Shown here one piece after another: positions 54,163 through 62,024 of a DNA stretch of 64,000 bases; position 1 is the stretch's first letter, and each line of letters begins with the position of its first letter. The translations under genes were made by a program, and so were the position numbers. The notes under the pieces were generated by a model. That model was not told where the DNA came from. It worked only from the letters and a program-made list of their open reading frames with translations, and ran no database searches. The DNA is from a virus: positions 1 through 64,000 of the IMG/VR virus record IMGVR_UViG_3300033993_001384, one strand, 5' to 3'.

Positions 54163-54193
54163 GTTGTGAATTAAAAAAAAAATATTATCTTTG
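54163..54193 (+). promoter_or_regulatory. Host-type promoter for the secreted protein gene
   Basis: GTTG (54163-54166), a 19-bp spacer and TATCTTTG (54186-54193); the -7 element is exact and the -33 element has one mismatch. Confidence 0.7.
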
Positions 54194-54218
54194 TATAAAT
54201 ATTAAAACATCAACAGAT

Positions 54219-54608
54219 ATGAAAAAATTAATCACCATTATTCTTTTTATTTTTATTTCAAGTTTATCTTTTGGTCAACATGCAATAAAAGCCGGTAAAT
54301 ATTATGAATTAGATAAAGTGTTTACACGAGATTCCATATCAGTTAAATTATTAATGGATACCTACAAATTAGATATCACTAAATTATCCGCTGTTAAATT
54401 TTTTGGGGAATTTGAGTTATCTGACAATTTACATCATAATTACTCTCATTCAGAATACACATATATTTTAGAGAAAAAAACTGGAGTAGTTACATTAAAA
54501 TCACTTAATTATAATGAAAATCTATTAAAACTTAATAAATACGTTATGGTTTTTTGTTTTGACGATAATACTACAGAGAAAAAAACTATCACCATTAAAA
54601 TATTTTAA
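54219..54608 (+). CDS. Small secreted protein
   Basis: The protein has 129 residues and a signal peptide MKKLITIILFIFISSLSFG with cleavage expected before QHAIKAGKYYEL. The mature domain is about 110 residues and looks beta-rich (KFFGEFELSDNLHHNYSHSE, then YTYILEKKTGVVTLKSLNYN). A host-type promoter precedes it, and a shared terminator follows. It acts outside the cytoplasm. Superinfection exclusion is one possibility, unproven. Confidence 0.7.
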   Translation: MKKLITIILFIFISSLSFGQHAIKAGKYYELDKVFTRDSISVKLLMDTYKLDITKLSAVKFFGEFELSDNLHHNYSHSEYTYILEKKTGVVTLKSLNYNENLLKLNKYVMVFCFDDNTTEKKTITIKIF

Positions 54609-54611
54609 TAA

Positions 54612-54640
54612 AAAAAAGGGTCTTTAAGACCCTTTTTTAG
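54612..54640. terminator. Bidirectional terminator
   Basis: AAAAAAGGGTCTT-TAAGACCCTTTTTT lies between convergent genes ending at 54608 and 54624. Confidence 0.85.
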
Positions 54641-55688
54641 TTATTTGTGGAAGTTTAATAATTAATCTTCTATTAGGTGCCGTTTGATTTTCATCTGTTA
54701 CGTCAGGCCATTTTTTACCCTTAGCAAATTGGTCAGTTTCTCCAATACCTTTAGGTATAAAATTTAATTTAATTCCCGGTAAACTATTTTTAAGAAGTGA
54801 AGCAATTGTTTCTGCTCTTTTTTTAGATAAATCCATATTATAATCTTTTCTTTTTTGACCTGTTTTAAGTTTACCTTCAGGGTCTTCATCGATAGATGCT
54901 GATGATATTACTTCTACATCTCCTGTAGCATCAGAATAATTAGTTTTAATTGATTTGATAAAATCTTTAAATTCTTGTTTAGCCTCATCTGTTAAATTAG
55001 TCTCATTAAATCTAAATGGACTTTCAATATTTAATTCAAATGGTGTATCTTCTGGTGTGTCTTCAGGTGTTTCAGGTGTAGGTTTATTTGAAAAATATTT
55101 AGCACTAGCACCAGGAAACAATTGTATTAAAATTCCATATCCTCCTTTTTTAACATACATTACCGGAGATATTGTATCATCTTTAGATTCTTCATATCTA
55201 CCCTTTAATAAACTTAAGTCTTGTTTTATTATCTTTGCAGTGTAAAGTGTTGGTGAACCAACCTTTGATTTGTCGGTTGGAGATGGGAGTCTTCGGTCAT
55301 TTGGTGCCATTGCAACAAATTTATAATCCATATTAGCATTTTGTAATGGTACTAAAGGCTCACCACCTACCGAAGATGAATAAAGGTCAGGCCAATATTT
55401 GTCAGTAAGTTCAAAATTTAAACCCCAACCATAATCTGAAACTAATTCTTTTGTTTTATAATTAACTTTAAAATTATATAAATCACCATTTACATATTTC
55501 CACTGTTGTCCATCAGCAACATCAACAATTGAATATAAGTAATTTTGATTAATTTTAAAATAAAATTCACTTCCTAATTTATAAAAAGATTCATCAATTT
55601 CTTCTTCTTTTTCTTCTTGTTCTTGAAGAACTTTTTTAACTAAATTGTATAATTCTGATTCTGTTAGTTTTATAATTTTTTTTCCCAT
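54624..55688 (-). CDS. OmpA-C-domain protein with N-terminal propeptide-like module
   Basis: The protein has 354 residues. The start, MGKKIIKLTESELYNLVKKV followed by LQEQEE, parallels the 35861 protein and ends in V-L-Q-E|Q. The middle (about 30-200) is unrecognised. Residues about 210-350 form an OmpA-family peptidoglycan-binding domain: FRFNETNLTDEAKQEFKDFI, YNMDLSKKRAETIASLLKNS, PKGIGETDQFAKG and NRRLIIKLPQ, with the typical L-S-x-x-R-A and N-R-R. No signal peptide is present. If packaged, it could bind peptidoglycan at entry; this is inference. Confidence 0.65.
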   Translation of the reverse strand: MGKKIIKLTESELYNLVKKVLQEQEEKEEEIDESFYKLGSEFYFKINQNYLYSIVDVADGQQWKYVNGDLYNFKVNYKTKELVSDYGWGLNFELTDKYWPDLYSSSVGGEPLVPLQNANMDYKFVAMAPNDRRLPSPTDKSKVGSPTLYTAKIIKQDLSLLKGRYEESKDDTISPVMYVKKGGYGILIQLFPGASAKYFSNKPTPETPEDTPEDTPFELNIESPFRFNETNLTDEAKQEFKDFIKSIKTNYSDATGDVEVISSASIDEDPEGKLKTGQKRKDYNMDLSKKRAETIASLLKNSLPGIKLNFIPKGIGETDQFAKGKKWPDVTDENQTAPNRRLIIKLPQITKKGS

Positions 55689-55700
55689 AATTTTTATTTA

Positions 55701-56480
55701 TTAATATATATACCTTTCTTTCAAAGAAAGATTTTTATCTGAGTGTTTTGTTTGAAAATCAAATAGTTTTTGAATATAACCATTTCGTCTTAAAACTTTA
55801 AAAACCAAGTTTTCATTTGAGAATTCCCCCCCATCTTCTAAACCTCGTGTTCTGTATTTTTTAAGTTTATCTTTAAATTTATTTATAATTTCTTTAGAAG
55901 TTTCTAACGAATCCTCATCTTCAGCATCATTGATTACATCATCAATCATTTTCATCCATTCTTCAGATTTAGTTTTAATTAACGTTGTGTCAATCTCAAC
56001 ATCTTCTTTTTTTGGTTTAGTTATCCACTCATCCATCAATACAGAATACTCTCCACTACTAGTGTGAGGTTCACTTGTATCCTGAACATACAATTCAACA
56101 TCATAACCAAAAATGGTAATATTATGTTTATCGTTATATAATGTTTTCTTTAATCGGAATAGTTCTTCGTATAAAGGTAATTCTTTTTCCGAGAATTGTT
56201 TGAAGTCAACAAGAATGTGTAGGTCAATATCAGAATATTTTGACCAATTGTAGTTTGCTAATGAACCGGTCATAACAACATCGTCCACAACCATATCCAC
56301 ACCAATAAAGTCAATAAATTCGTAAGCAATTTGAAGTAGACGTTCTCTAACCTTTGGCACCATGATTTCATCCTGACCTTTTGGGTCGGACATATACCTT
56401 TCATTAGGTAGTTCCCAAATTTTAGGATTTAACTCATCTTGTAGATGAAAGCTAGATAATATACTTTTTAAATTACTCAT
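55701..56480 (-). CDS. Nucleotidyltransferase-superfamily protein
   Basis: ATG 56480 (MSNLKSILSSFHLQDELNP) gives 259 residues. VVMTGSLANYNWSKYSDIDLHILVDF carries the G-S-x(n)-D-x-D core of polymerase-beta-like nucleotidyltransferases, and a third carboxylate is likely in VELYVQD. The C-terminal half is helical. Related proteins occur in T4-like marine phages with no known substrate; MNT-type toxins and RNA-modifying enzymes use the same core. The last residues (KLFDFQTKHSDKNLSLKERY) are basic. Confidence 0.65.
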   Translation of the reverse strand: MSNLKSILSSFHLQDELNPKIWELPNERYMSDPKGQDEIMVPKVRERLLQIAYEFIDFIGVDMVVDDVVMTGSLANYNWSKYSDIDLHILVDFKQFSEKELPLYEELFRLKKTLYNDKHNITIFGYDVELYVQDTSEPHTSSGEYSVLMDEWITKPKKEDVEIDTTLIKTKSEEWMKMIDDVINDAEDEDSLETSKEIINKFKDKLKKYRTRGLEDGGEFSNENLVFKVLRRNGYIQKLFDFQTKHSDKNLSLKERYIY

Positions 56481-56485
56481 TAACA

Positions 56486-56492
56486 ATAAATA
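56486..56492 (-). promoter_or_regulatory. TATTTAT motif upstream of the nucleotidyltransferase gene
   Basis: AAGTATTTATTGTT on the minus strand lies 5 nt before the ATG at 56480. Confidence 0.4.
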
Positions 56493-56510
56493 CTTAAATA
56501 AGTATAATTG

Positions 56511-56753
56511 TTATACTTTTTTGTATTTGAATTTTTTAGATATATCTGTGGTGAAGTATTTTCCTTGAGATTCCGCCAATCTAAATTTGGTATAAACATT
56601 ATGAGGTACATCTTCATATTCATATTTAGCCCCATTTTTAAATTCAGCAATCATTTTTTTTGTAGTAGTATCGTATTCAGTTCTTACGATGTTTGTTGAC
56701 TCAATCTCATTGATGATTTTAGTCCCGTCTATTATTTCTTTTTTTATCGCCAT
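56511..56753 (-). CDS. KTSC-domain protein
   Basis: Eighty residues matching the KTSC domain almost end to end: STNIVRTEYDTTTKKMIAEF, then GAKYEYEDVPHNVYTKFRLA and SQGKYFTTDISKKFKY. In other proteins the domain is linked to RNA- or translation-related partners, but its activity is not established. It overlaps the upstream gene by 35 nt and starts MAIKKEIIDGTK. It is likely co-expressed with the nucleotidyltransferase gene downstream. Confidence 0.75.
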   Translation of the reverse strand: MAIKKEIIDGTKIINEIESTNIVRTEYDTTTKKMIAEFKNGAKYEYEDVPHNVYTKFRLAESQGKYFTTDISKKFKYKKV

Positions 56754-57051
56754 TATCTAAAGGTGTTTTTAAGTCGATTATTTTTAGTTTATCCATAAGA
56801 TAATCACTAAACTCATTATGGTCAACATCACCGAAAAAACTTTTTATTTCAAAAAACACTTCATTTCTTAAATCTGAAAATTTTTGAAAATTTCTCATTA
56901 TATCAGTCGGATAATATGGGGGACTTTTCAAATCTTCTTCGGTCCACCCCTCACGTTTAAACGCCTTACGTAAATTGTAATAAGTTTGAGACAACTCATT
57001 ATCAACACCTAACGTGTCAATATATTTCATCCAATGTTTTTTATGTTCCAT
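56719..57051 (-). CDS. Hypothetical protein
   Basis: The protein has 110 residues and is helical, starting MEHKKHWMKYIDTLGVDNEL, with FKREGWTEEDLKSPPYYPTD and KSFFGDVDHNEFSDYLMDKL. No family was recognised. It overlaps the KTSC-domain gene by 35 nt and has a TATTTAT motif (57056-57062) 4 nt before its ATG. Confidence 0.6.
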   Translation of the reverse strand: MEHKKHWMKYIDTLGVDNELSQTYYNLRKAFKREGWTEEDLKSPPYYPTDIMRNFQKFSDLRNEVFFEIKSFFGDVDHNEFSDYLMDKLKIIDLKTPLDNGDKKRNNRRD

Positions 57052-57076
57052 TTCAATAAATATAATTTAAATTTGT

Positions 57077-57107
57077 TTTGTCCATTCAAATATTTGCATT
57101 ACTTTTG
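57077..57107 (+). promoter_or_regulatory. Host-type promoter for the ClpC-like gene
   Basis: TTTG (57077-57080), a 19-bp spacer and TACTTTTG (57100-57107) match the Bacteroidota consensus exactly. Confidence 0.8.
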
Positions 57108-57163
57108 TTCCAATCATTTGAAAAAGTGAAAATAACCCTTATACTTAAATAAAACAATTAATT

Positions 57164-59209
57164 ATGACAGAATCTATGGATGGTGGAAGTAACGGTGGAA
57201 ATAAAGCAGTTAAAACTGATTCATCAACTCCCGTATTAGACAATTTTAGTAGAGATTTAATAAAACTTGCCGAAGAGGGTAAACTTGACCCGGTGGTTGG
57301 TAGAGAAAGAGAAATCACTCGAATTGCACAAATCCTTTCACGTAGAAAGAAAAATAACCCAATTATTATTGGTGAACCTGGTTGTGGTAAAACCGCAATT
57401 GTTGAAGGTCTTGCCATTATGATTTATAATGGGGATTGTCCAAGAAACTTAATGGACAAAAGAATTGTGTCATTAGATATGACATCAATTGTTGCGGGAA
57501 CAAAATATCGTGGACAATTTGAAGAAAGAATGAAAGTCATTATCGAAGAACTTCAAAACGAACCAAACATCATTGTATTCATTGACGAAATCCACACAAT
57601 CGTTGGAGCAGGTAATTCATCAGGTTCAATGGACGCGTCGAATATCTTCAAACCAGCACTTGCTCGTGGAGAGATTCAATGTGTTGGGGCAACCACTTTG
57701 GATGAATACAGAAAAAACTTTGAGAAAGACGGAGCGTTAGAAAGACGTTTCCAAAAAGTTGTTGTGGATGCTGCAACCAAAGAAGAGACATTAATCATCC
57801 TTAAAAATGTAAAAGACAAATACGAGAACTACCACAAGGTAACTTATACTGATGAAGTATTGTCTGTATGTGTTGATTTAGCAGACCGTTATATCACAGA
57901 TAGAGAATTCCCGGACAAAGGATTCGACATTATTGATGAGGTTGGAGCGAGAAGTCAGGTAGATGTGAAAATGCCAGATTCAATTGAAAAATTGAAACTT
58001 CAAGCGTCAAACATTAAACAAGAAAAAATTGATGTAGTAAAACAACAACGATACGAGGAGGCGGCAAACCTACGTGATAAAGAAAAACGTATCTTAACCA
58101 AACTTGAAGCTGAAAAGAAAAAGTTTGAAGAAGAACTTCTTACACACAAAAAAGAAATCACTTTGGATTTAGTTTATGAAGTGGTTTCCAATATGACAAA
58201 AATTCCAGTTACCAAATTAAATGCTGATGAAACCAAACTATTGTCAGAGATGGAAACAAATCTATCTGATAAAGTTATTGGACAATCTGAAGCAGTTTCA
58301 AAGATTGCAAAATCAATCCGTAGAAACAGAATTGGTATTAAAGACCCGAACAAACCAATCGGTTCATTCATCTTTTTAGGTTCAACAGGTGTTGGTAAAA
58401 CATACTTGGCAAAACAACTAGCGAAACAAATGTTCGGTAGCGAAGATAATATGATTCGTGTGGATATGTCCGAGTACCAAGAAAAACACACCATTTCAAG
58501 ATTAATTGGAGCACCTCCGGGATACGTTGGATACGATGAAGGTGGACAATTAACCGAACAAGTGAAAAACAAACCTTATTCTGTAATTCTATTTGATGAA
58601 ATTGAGAAAGCAAACAAAGATATCTTTTCAACACTTCTTCAAGTATTAGACGATGGTCACCTTACCGATGGTATGGGGAGAAAGATTAACTTCAAAAATT
58701 GTGTCATCATTATGACATCAAATGTTGGAGCTAAAAAATTACAAGATTTTGGTTCAGGGGTTGGTTTTAAAACAGGAGCTAGTTCTTATGTAGAAGAAGA
58801 ATACAAACGTGAGACACTTAAAAAAGAACTTAAGAAATTCTTTACTCCGGAATTCTTAAACAGAATTGATGAGGTTGTTATCTTTAACTCTTTGGTTAAA
58901 GAAGACGTTAAGAAAATCGTTAAATTGGAATTGGACAAACTATCTAAAAGATTGGTTGGATTGAAATATAACATAACATTTGATGAAAGTATTTTAGAAC
59001 TAATCTCTGAAGTTGGATTTGATGAAACCTACGGGGCAAGACCAATCAAAAGAGCTATCCAAGATAAGATTGAGGATTTTGTATCTGAAGAGATTATCAA
59101 AGGAAATATGGTGGAGGGTGTTCCATACACCCTTGTATCCGTAGAGAAAGAAGTGGTGGTCAAAACAGAACCTACCAAAAAGACAAGAAAGAAAAAAGAG
59201 GACAATTAG
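57164..59209 (+). CDS. ClpC/ClpA-type AAA+ unfoldase lacking the N-domain
   Basis: The 681-residue protein has two AAA+ modules. D1 has Walker A GEPGCGKT (about 70-77) and Walker [15 protein letters not shown]2 has GSTGVGKT (about 406-413) and VILFDEIEK (about 474). A short middle domain with [17 protein letters not shown] is UVR-like, as in ClpC. The chain begins 20-odd residues before D1 ([20 protein letters not shown]), so the usual approximately 150-residue adaptor-binding N-domain is missing. GSGVGFK near residue 530 could serve as the ClpP-docking loop. It should unfold proteins, perhaps feeding host ClpP. A host-type promoter and a terminator flank it. Confidence 0.9.
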   Translation: MTESMDGGSNGGNKAVKTDSSTPVLDNFSRDLIKLAEEGKLDPVVGREREITRIAQILSRRKKNNPIIIGEPGCGKTAIVEGLAIMIYNGDCPRNLMDKRIVSLDMTSIVAGTKYRGQFEERMKVIIEELQNEPNIIVFIDEIHTIVGAGNSSGSMDASNIFKPALARGEIQCVGATTLDEYRKNFEKDGALERRFQKVVVDAATKEETLIILKNVKDKYENYHKVTYTDEVLSVCVDLADRYITDREFPDKGFDIIDEVGARSQVDVKMPDSIEKLKLQASNIKQEKIDVVKQQRYEEAANLRDKEKRILTKLEAEKKKFEEELLTHKKEITLDLVYEVVSNMTKIPVTKLNADETKLLSEMETNLSDKVIGQSEAVSKIAKSIRRNRIGIKDPNKPIGSFIFLGSTGVGKTYLAKQLAKQMFGSEDNMIRVDMSEYQEKHTISRLIGAPPGYVGYDEGGQLTEQVKNKPYSVILFDEIEKANKDIFSTLLQVLDDGHLTDGMGRKINFKNCVIIMTSNVGAKKLQDFGSGVGFKTGASSYVEEEYKRETLKKELKKFFTPEFLNRIDEVVIFNSLVKEDVKKIVKLELDKLSKRLVGLKYNITFDESILELISEVGFDETYGARPIKRAIQDKIEDFVSEEIIKGNMVEGVPYTLVSVEKEVVVKTEPTKKTRKKKEDN

Positions 59210-59220
59210 TCCTCTTTTTT
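59192..59220. terminator. Terminator at the end of the ClpC-like gene
   Basis: AAAAAAGAGGAC-AATTA-GTCCTCTTTTTT overlaps the last codons and sits between convergent genes. Confidence 0.85.
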
Positions 59221-59229
59221 TATATTAAA

Positions 59230-59652
59230 TTATTTTTCAAAACTCATAAGAAACCTTTCAAATTCTTGTAAAATATTAGGTTTTGACAATAAAGGAAACT
59301 TTTTAGGTTCAATTGCTAATCCCATTCCGTGAATTTTATCTTTAGTTCCTACCTGACTAGGTTCTTTAACTTTTTTGGTTTTAACAATAGCATAATCAGG
59401 ATTAAAAGTAACAAATAACGTTAATTTTTTTTCAGGTATATTTTTCATAAATTTTAATTCAGAACCCCCTGTTTCTATCGAATAATTAAGTTTTCTCAAA
59501 ACTGAGTCTAACATTTGAGGTGTTACCTTTTTTTCTTTTTTAGGAGTAGGAGTTGGTACTCCCTGTTCAGAAATTACATTTTTTTTACCTGAGTGCATCT
59601 CAAGGATTCTATTTTTCTCATCTTGAGAAATGTCATTAAATAAATTTTTCAT
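59230..59652 (-). CDS. Small protein with N-terminal propeptide-like module
   Basis: The protein has 140 residues. MKNLFNDISQDEKNRILEMH is nearly the same as the start of the protein at 38342 (MKNLFEISSEEKNRILGLH). Then VISE|QG gives an I-x-E site, followed by a short T-P linker and a compact alpha/beta domain (MLDSVLRKLNYSIETGGSEL, then KLTLFVTFNPDYAIVKTKKV). Cargo function is unknown. A TATTTAT motif (59670-59676) precedes it. Confidence 0.6.
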   Translation of the reverse strand: MKNLFNDISQDEKNRILEMHSGKKNVISEQGVPTPTPKKEKKVTPQMLDSVLRKLNYSIETGGSELKFMKNIPEKKLTLFVTFNPDYAIVKTKKVKEPSQVGTKDKIHGMGLAIEPKKFPLLSKPNILQEFERFLMSFEK

Positions 59653-59682
59653 ATCGTTATCTTTTTATTATAAATATATCGA

Positions 59683-59714
59683 AAAAAAAAGAGAACATTA
59701 AGTCCTCTTTTTTT
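59683..59714 (-). terminator. Terminator after the peptidase gene
   Basis: An imperfect AAAAAAGAGnAC / GTnCTCTTTTTT hairpin with a T run on the minus strand follows the stop at 59716. Confidence 0.65.
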
Positions 59715-59715
59715 A

Positions 59716-60537
59716 TTAAAACAATTTAAAATATTTACTATCAACTTTAAACGGATACTTCTTATATCCTAACCCCTCAATCATCTTTTTACCGGTCTCT
59801 ATTCCACTATAAACATCTTCGACAACAACATACTCATTTGGGGTGTGATAGTTGTAATAACCTATCGCAAAATTGATACAGGAGAAATCAAAGATATTCT
59901 TTAATGCGTAAACATCTGTATATGGGTGAGATTGATAGTCATGTCTACCGTTAAACCCTTCGTTTAATGCTACATCACAAATTTTAAAAAATTCACTATC
60001 TCTTTCAAACAATTGTGTTCCCATACAATATTCACTAACCATAACATTTCCCGGAGCATCAAACTGAATACCATAACCAACATTTAAAAAGAAATTTGGG
60101 TCGGCCTTTTTAGAACCATGACATCCGGTTTCTTCTGATACAAAGAATGCCGCTTTTAAATTTGGTAATTCTTTTAATAATTCCAAACAAGCAAAAACCC
60201 CACATTTATCGTCACCACCAATACCTGTTGGGTGTCCAAAATGATTATACGCTTTTAGGGATGGTTTTAAAACTTTTTGTTCGTTAGGTAATGTTTCCTC
60301 ACGAATAATAATGTTATCCAAAGAGTGGACCGTGTCGGTATGAGCAATCACACAAGGGAAATATTCAATAAATTCATCGGTTTGTTTAACCGCATAAATA
60401 TTATTATGCTCATCCATATTAAATGGAATCCCATTGTCTTCTAACCATTTGATTAGAAACTCAACCATAAGGTCTTCTTGATATGTTTTTGTCGGAACTG
60501 ACAAAACTTCTTTTAATAATTCATAATCTCTATCCAT
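59716..60537 (-). CDS. M20-family peptidase, PepT-like
   Basis: The protein has 273 residues, short for the family, whose members are near 400. Metal and catalytic positions are visible: H66-T-D68 in IAHTDTVHS, D109/D110 in GIGGDDKCGVF, E135-E136 in FVSEETGCHGS, D160 in IQFDAPG, and a C-terminal His in GYYNYHTPNEYV. Loss of about 120 residues probably removes most of the lid/dimerisation domain. PepT-like enzymes cut small peptides. It has its own host-type promoter and an almost leaderless start, and lies between the ClpC-like gene and tmRNA; peptide recycling is inferred. Confidence 0.8.
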   Translation of the reverse strand: MDRDYELLKEVLSVPTKTYQEDLMVEFLIKWLEDNGIPFNMDEHNNIYAVKQTDEFIEYFPCVIAHTDTVHSLDNIIIREETLPNEQKVLKPSLKAYNHFGHPTGIGGDDKCGVFACLELLKELPNLKAAFFVSEETGCHGSKKADPNFFLNVGYGIQFDAPGNVMVSEYCMGTQLFERDSEFFKICDVALNEGFNGRHDYQSHPYTDVYALKNIFDFSCINFAIGYYNYHTPNEYVVVEDVYSGIETGKKMIEGLGYKKYPFKVDSKYFKLF

Positions 60538-60541
60538 TCAA

Positions 60542-60572
60542 CAAAGATAATATAAAATATGACAATATTAAA
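60542..60572 (-). promoter_or_regulatory. Host-type promoter for the peptidase gene, leaderless start
   Basis: On the minus strand TTTA (60572-60569), a 19-bp spacer and TATCTTTG (60549-60542), then TTGA and the ATG at 60537. Transcription should begin at or a few bases from the start codon. Confidence 0.75.
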
Positions 60573-60579
60573 GATTTTA

Positions 60580-61947
60580 TTAGTTTATTCTAATAAACCC
60601 TTCAAATAACTCGGGAGAAACTAAAAAGTTATTAAATTCTTCTTCGGTGTAACTTCTATCTTCCAATCCACCACCATCTTTTTTAAACACTTGAACAACA
60701 ATTTTATTTGTTGCCGGGTCGATTTTTCTAATAAAAAACTCTCTACCTGATTTAGTTTCATATCTGTTGTTAAGATGATAATTTTTAGTAATTCTATTGA
60801 ATATATTAGAGTATTCATAAACATCAATAAATTCATCAGAATCTTCTATTTTTTCAAAGATTTTATCAAGTTGTCTTTCCACAGATTCATTGAATGATTT
60901 TTCATCAAAGCTGACACTATCAATTTCCCACCTATTCTCATCCCATCCGCCAATATTACTATCTCTATGACCAATATTTTTTAACACTTCTCGTAAAGAT
61001 AATGTTTTATCTCCAACGTTGTTATATAAAGATAATAATATACTCACAGTGGTGTAATACTGTCTAAAACAATCTTGTCTAATTAAACCATAATTAGAAA
61101 AATAATCACACACGTCACCCTCAATCCATTCTTTGGCACCATTATTTCTACTAGCATTTTCTTCGTCAGTCCAATCAGTAATAATGTAATCAACCTCATT
61201 TGGAAACATTTTCTCTAATAATTTACTAGATTGTTCTTTGTCTTCATCAGTATCTAATTTAGCGGTAGATGGACTAATAAGTCGAAGTATTTGTTTTAAT
61301 TTAGTTAAATTGTCATCTGAAAATTGATATAAAAGATATCCTTCATTCCATTCATTATATCCGTGGTCATAATCAATAAAATTGGCTCCATCATAATAAG
61401 AATAAACCGATTCCGCAAAAGGAATATCGTATTCGTCAATATCAAATAATTTTAAATAATCCTCCATATCATCAAACTGAAGTTTAACCATACTTTTAGT
61501 TGGATTTTTCTCATTATATATGAACTTCCAAACAAGGTCGTCAGCTCTTTGCATTTGATTAGACGTTACTTTTTCTCCGTTTTTAACATCCAATAGTAAT
61601 TTGTAAACATCTGATTGACCCACAATATTATCAACAACGGATTTAACCTCATCCGGTAAATCGGATTCAAATTCACTTCTATTTAATTCTCTGTGTCTGG
61701 TTGCTTCACCACCATAATATTCTATTTTATTATCTTGTGTTTTATGAATAACTGATGTTTGAATTGGTTCCTTATTTTTATCTATAATAAAATAAGTGTC
61801 CCCCTCTTTAAATTGATTCCATCTGTCTTTATAGTTTTCCGGTGCGTAATAAACAAAGGAATCGTAGTCCAATGGGTCTACAACCATCCAATCTTCATTA
61901 TCTAATAATATATTTTTCATCCCGTGAAAATCCTTTGTGTCAGGCAT
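60580..61947 (-). CDS. Hypothetical protein
   Basis: The protein has 455 residues. The N-terminus (DTKDFHGMKNILLDNEDWMV, then VDPLDYDSFVYYAPENYKDR and YFIIDKNKEPIQTSV) resembles phage proteins that hold small beta-sheet domains. The middle is acidic and helical with YSYYDGANFIDYDHGYNEWN, and the C-terminus has GREFFIRKIDPATNKIVVQV. No catalytic motif could be confirmed. It lies between the peptidase gene and tmRNA on the opposite strand to tmRNA. A TATTTAT motif (61965-61971) precedes its ATG by 17 nt. Confidence 0.6.
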   Translation of the reverse strand: MPDTKDFHGMKNILLDNEDWMVVDPLDYDSFVYYAPENYKDRWNQFKEGDTYFIIDKNKEPIQTSVIHKTQDNKIEYYGGEATRHRELNRSEFESDLPDEVKSVVDNIVGQSDVYKLLLDVKNGEKVTSNQMQRADDLVWKFIYNEKNPTKSMVKLQFDDMEDYLKLFDIDEYDIPFAESVYSYYDGANFIDYDHGYNEWNEGYLLYQFSDDNLTKLKQILRLISPSTAKLDTDEDKEQSSKLLEKMFPNEVDYIITDWTDEENASRNNGAKEWIEGDVCDYFSNYGLIRQDCFRQYYTTVSILLSLYNNVGDKTLSLREVLKNIGHRDSNIGGWDENRWEIDSVSFDEKSFNESVERQLDKIFEKIEDSDEFIDVYEYSNIFNRITKNYHLNNRYETKSGREFFIRKIDPATNKIVVQVFKKDGGGLEDRSYTEEEFNNFLVSPELFEGFIRIN

Positions 61948-61979
61948 TGATATTTATTTTAATAATAAATATAATTTTA

Positions 61980-62010
61980 TTTGGATTTATCCAAAAATGT
62001 ATTATCTTTG
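61980..62010 (+). promoter_or_regulatory. Host-type promoter for tmRNA
   Basis: TTTG (61980-61983), a 19-bp spacer and TATCTTTG (62003-62010), an exact consensus, lie 14 bp before the mature RNA 5' end. Confidence 0.85.
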
Positions 62011-62024
62011 TGGTATCAAAATAT

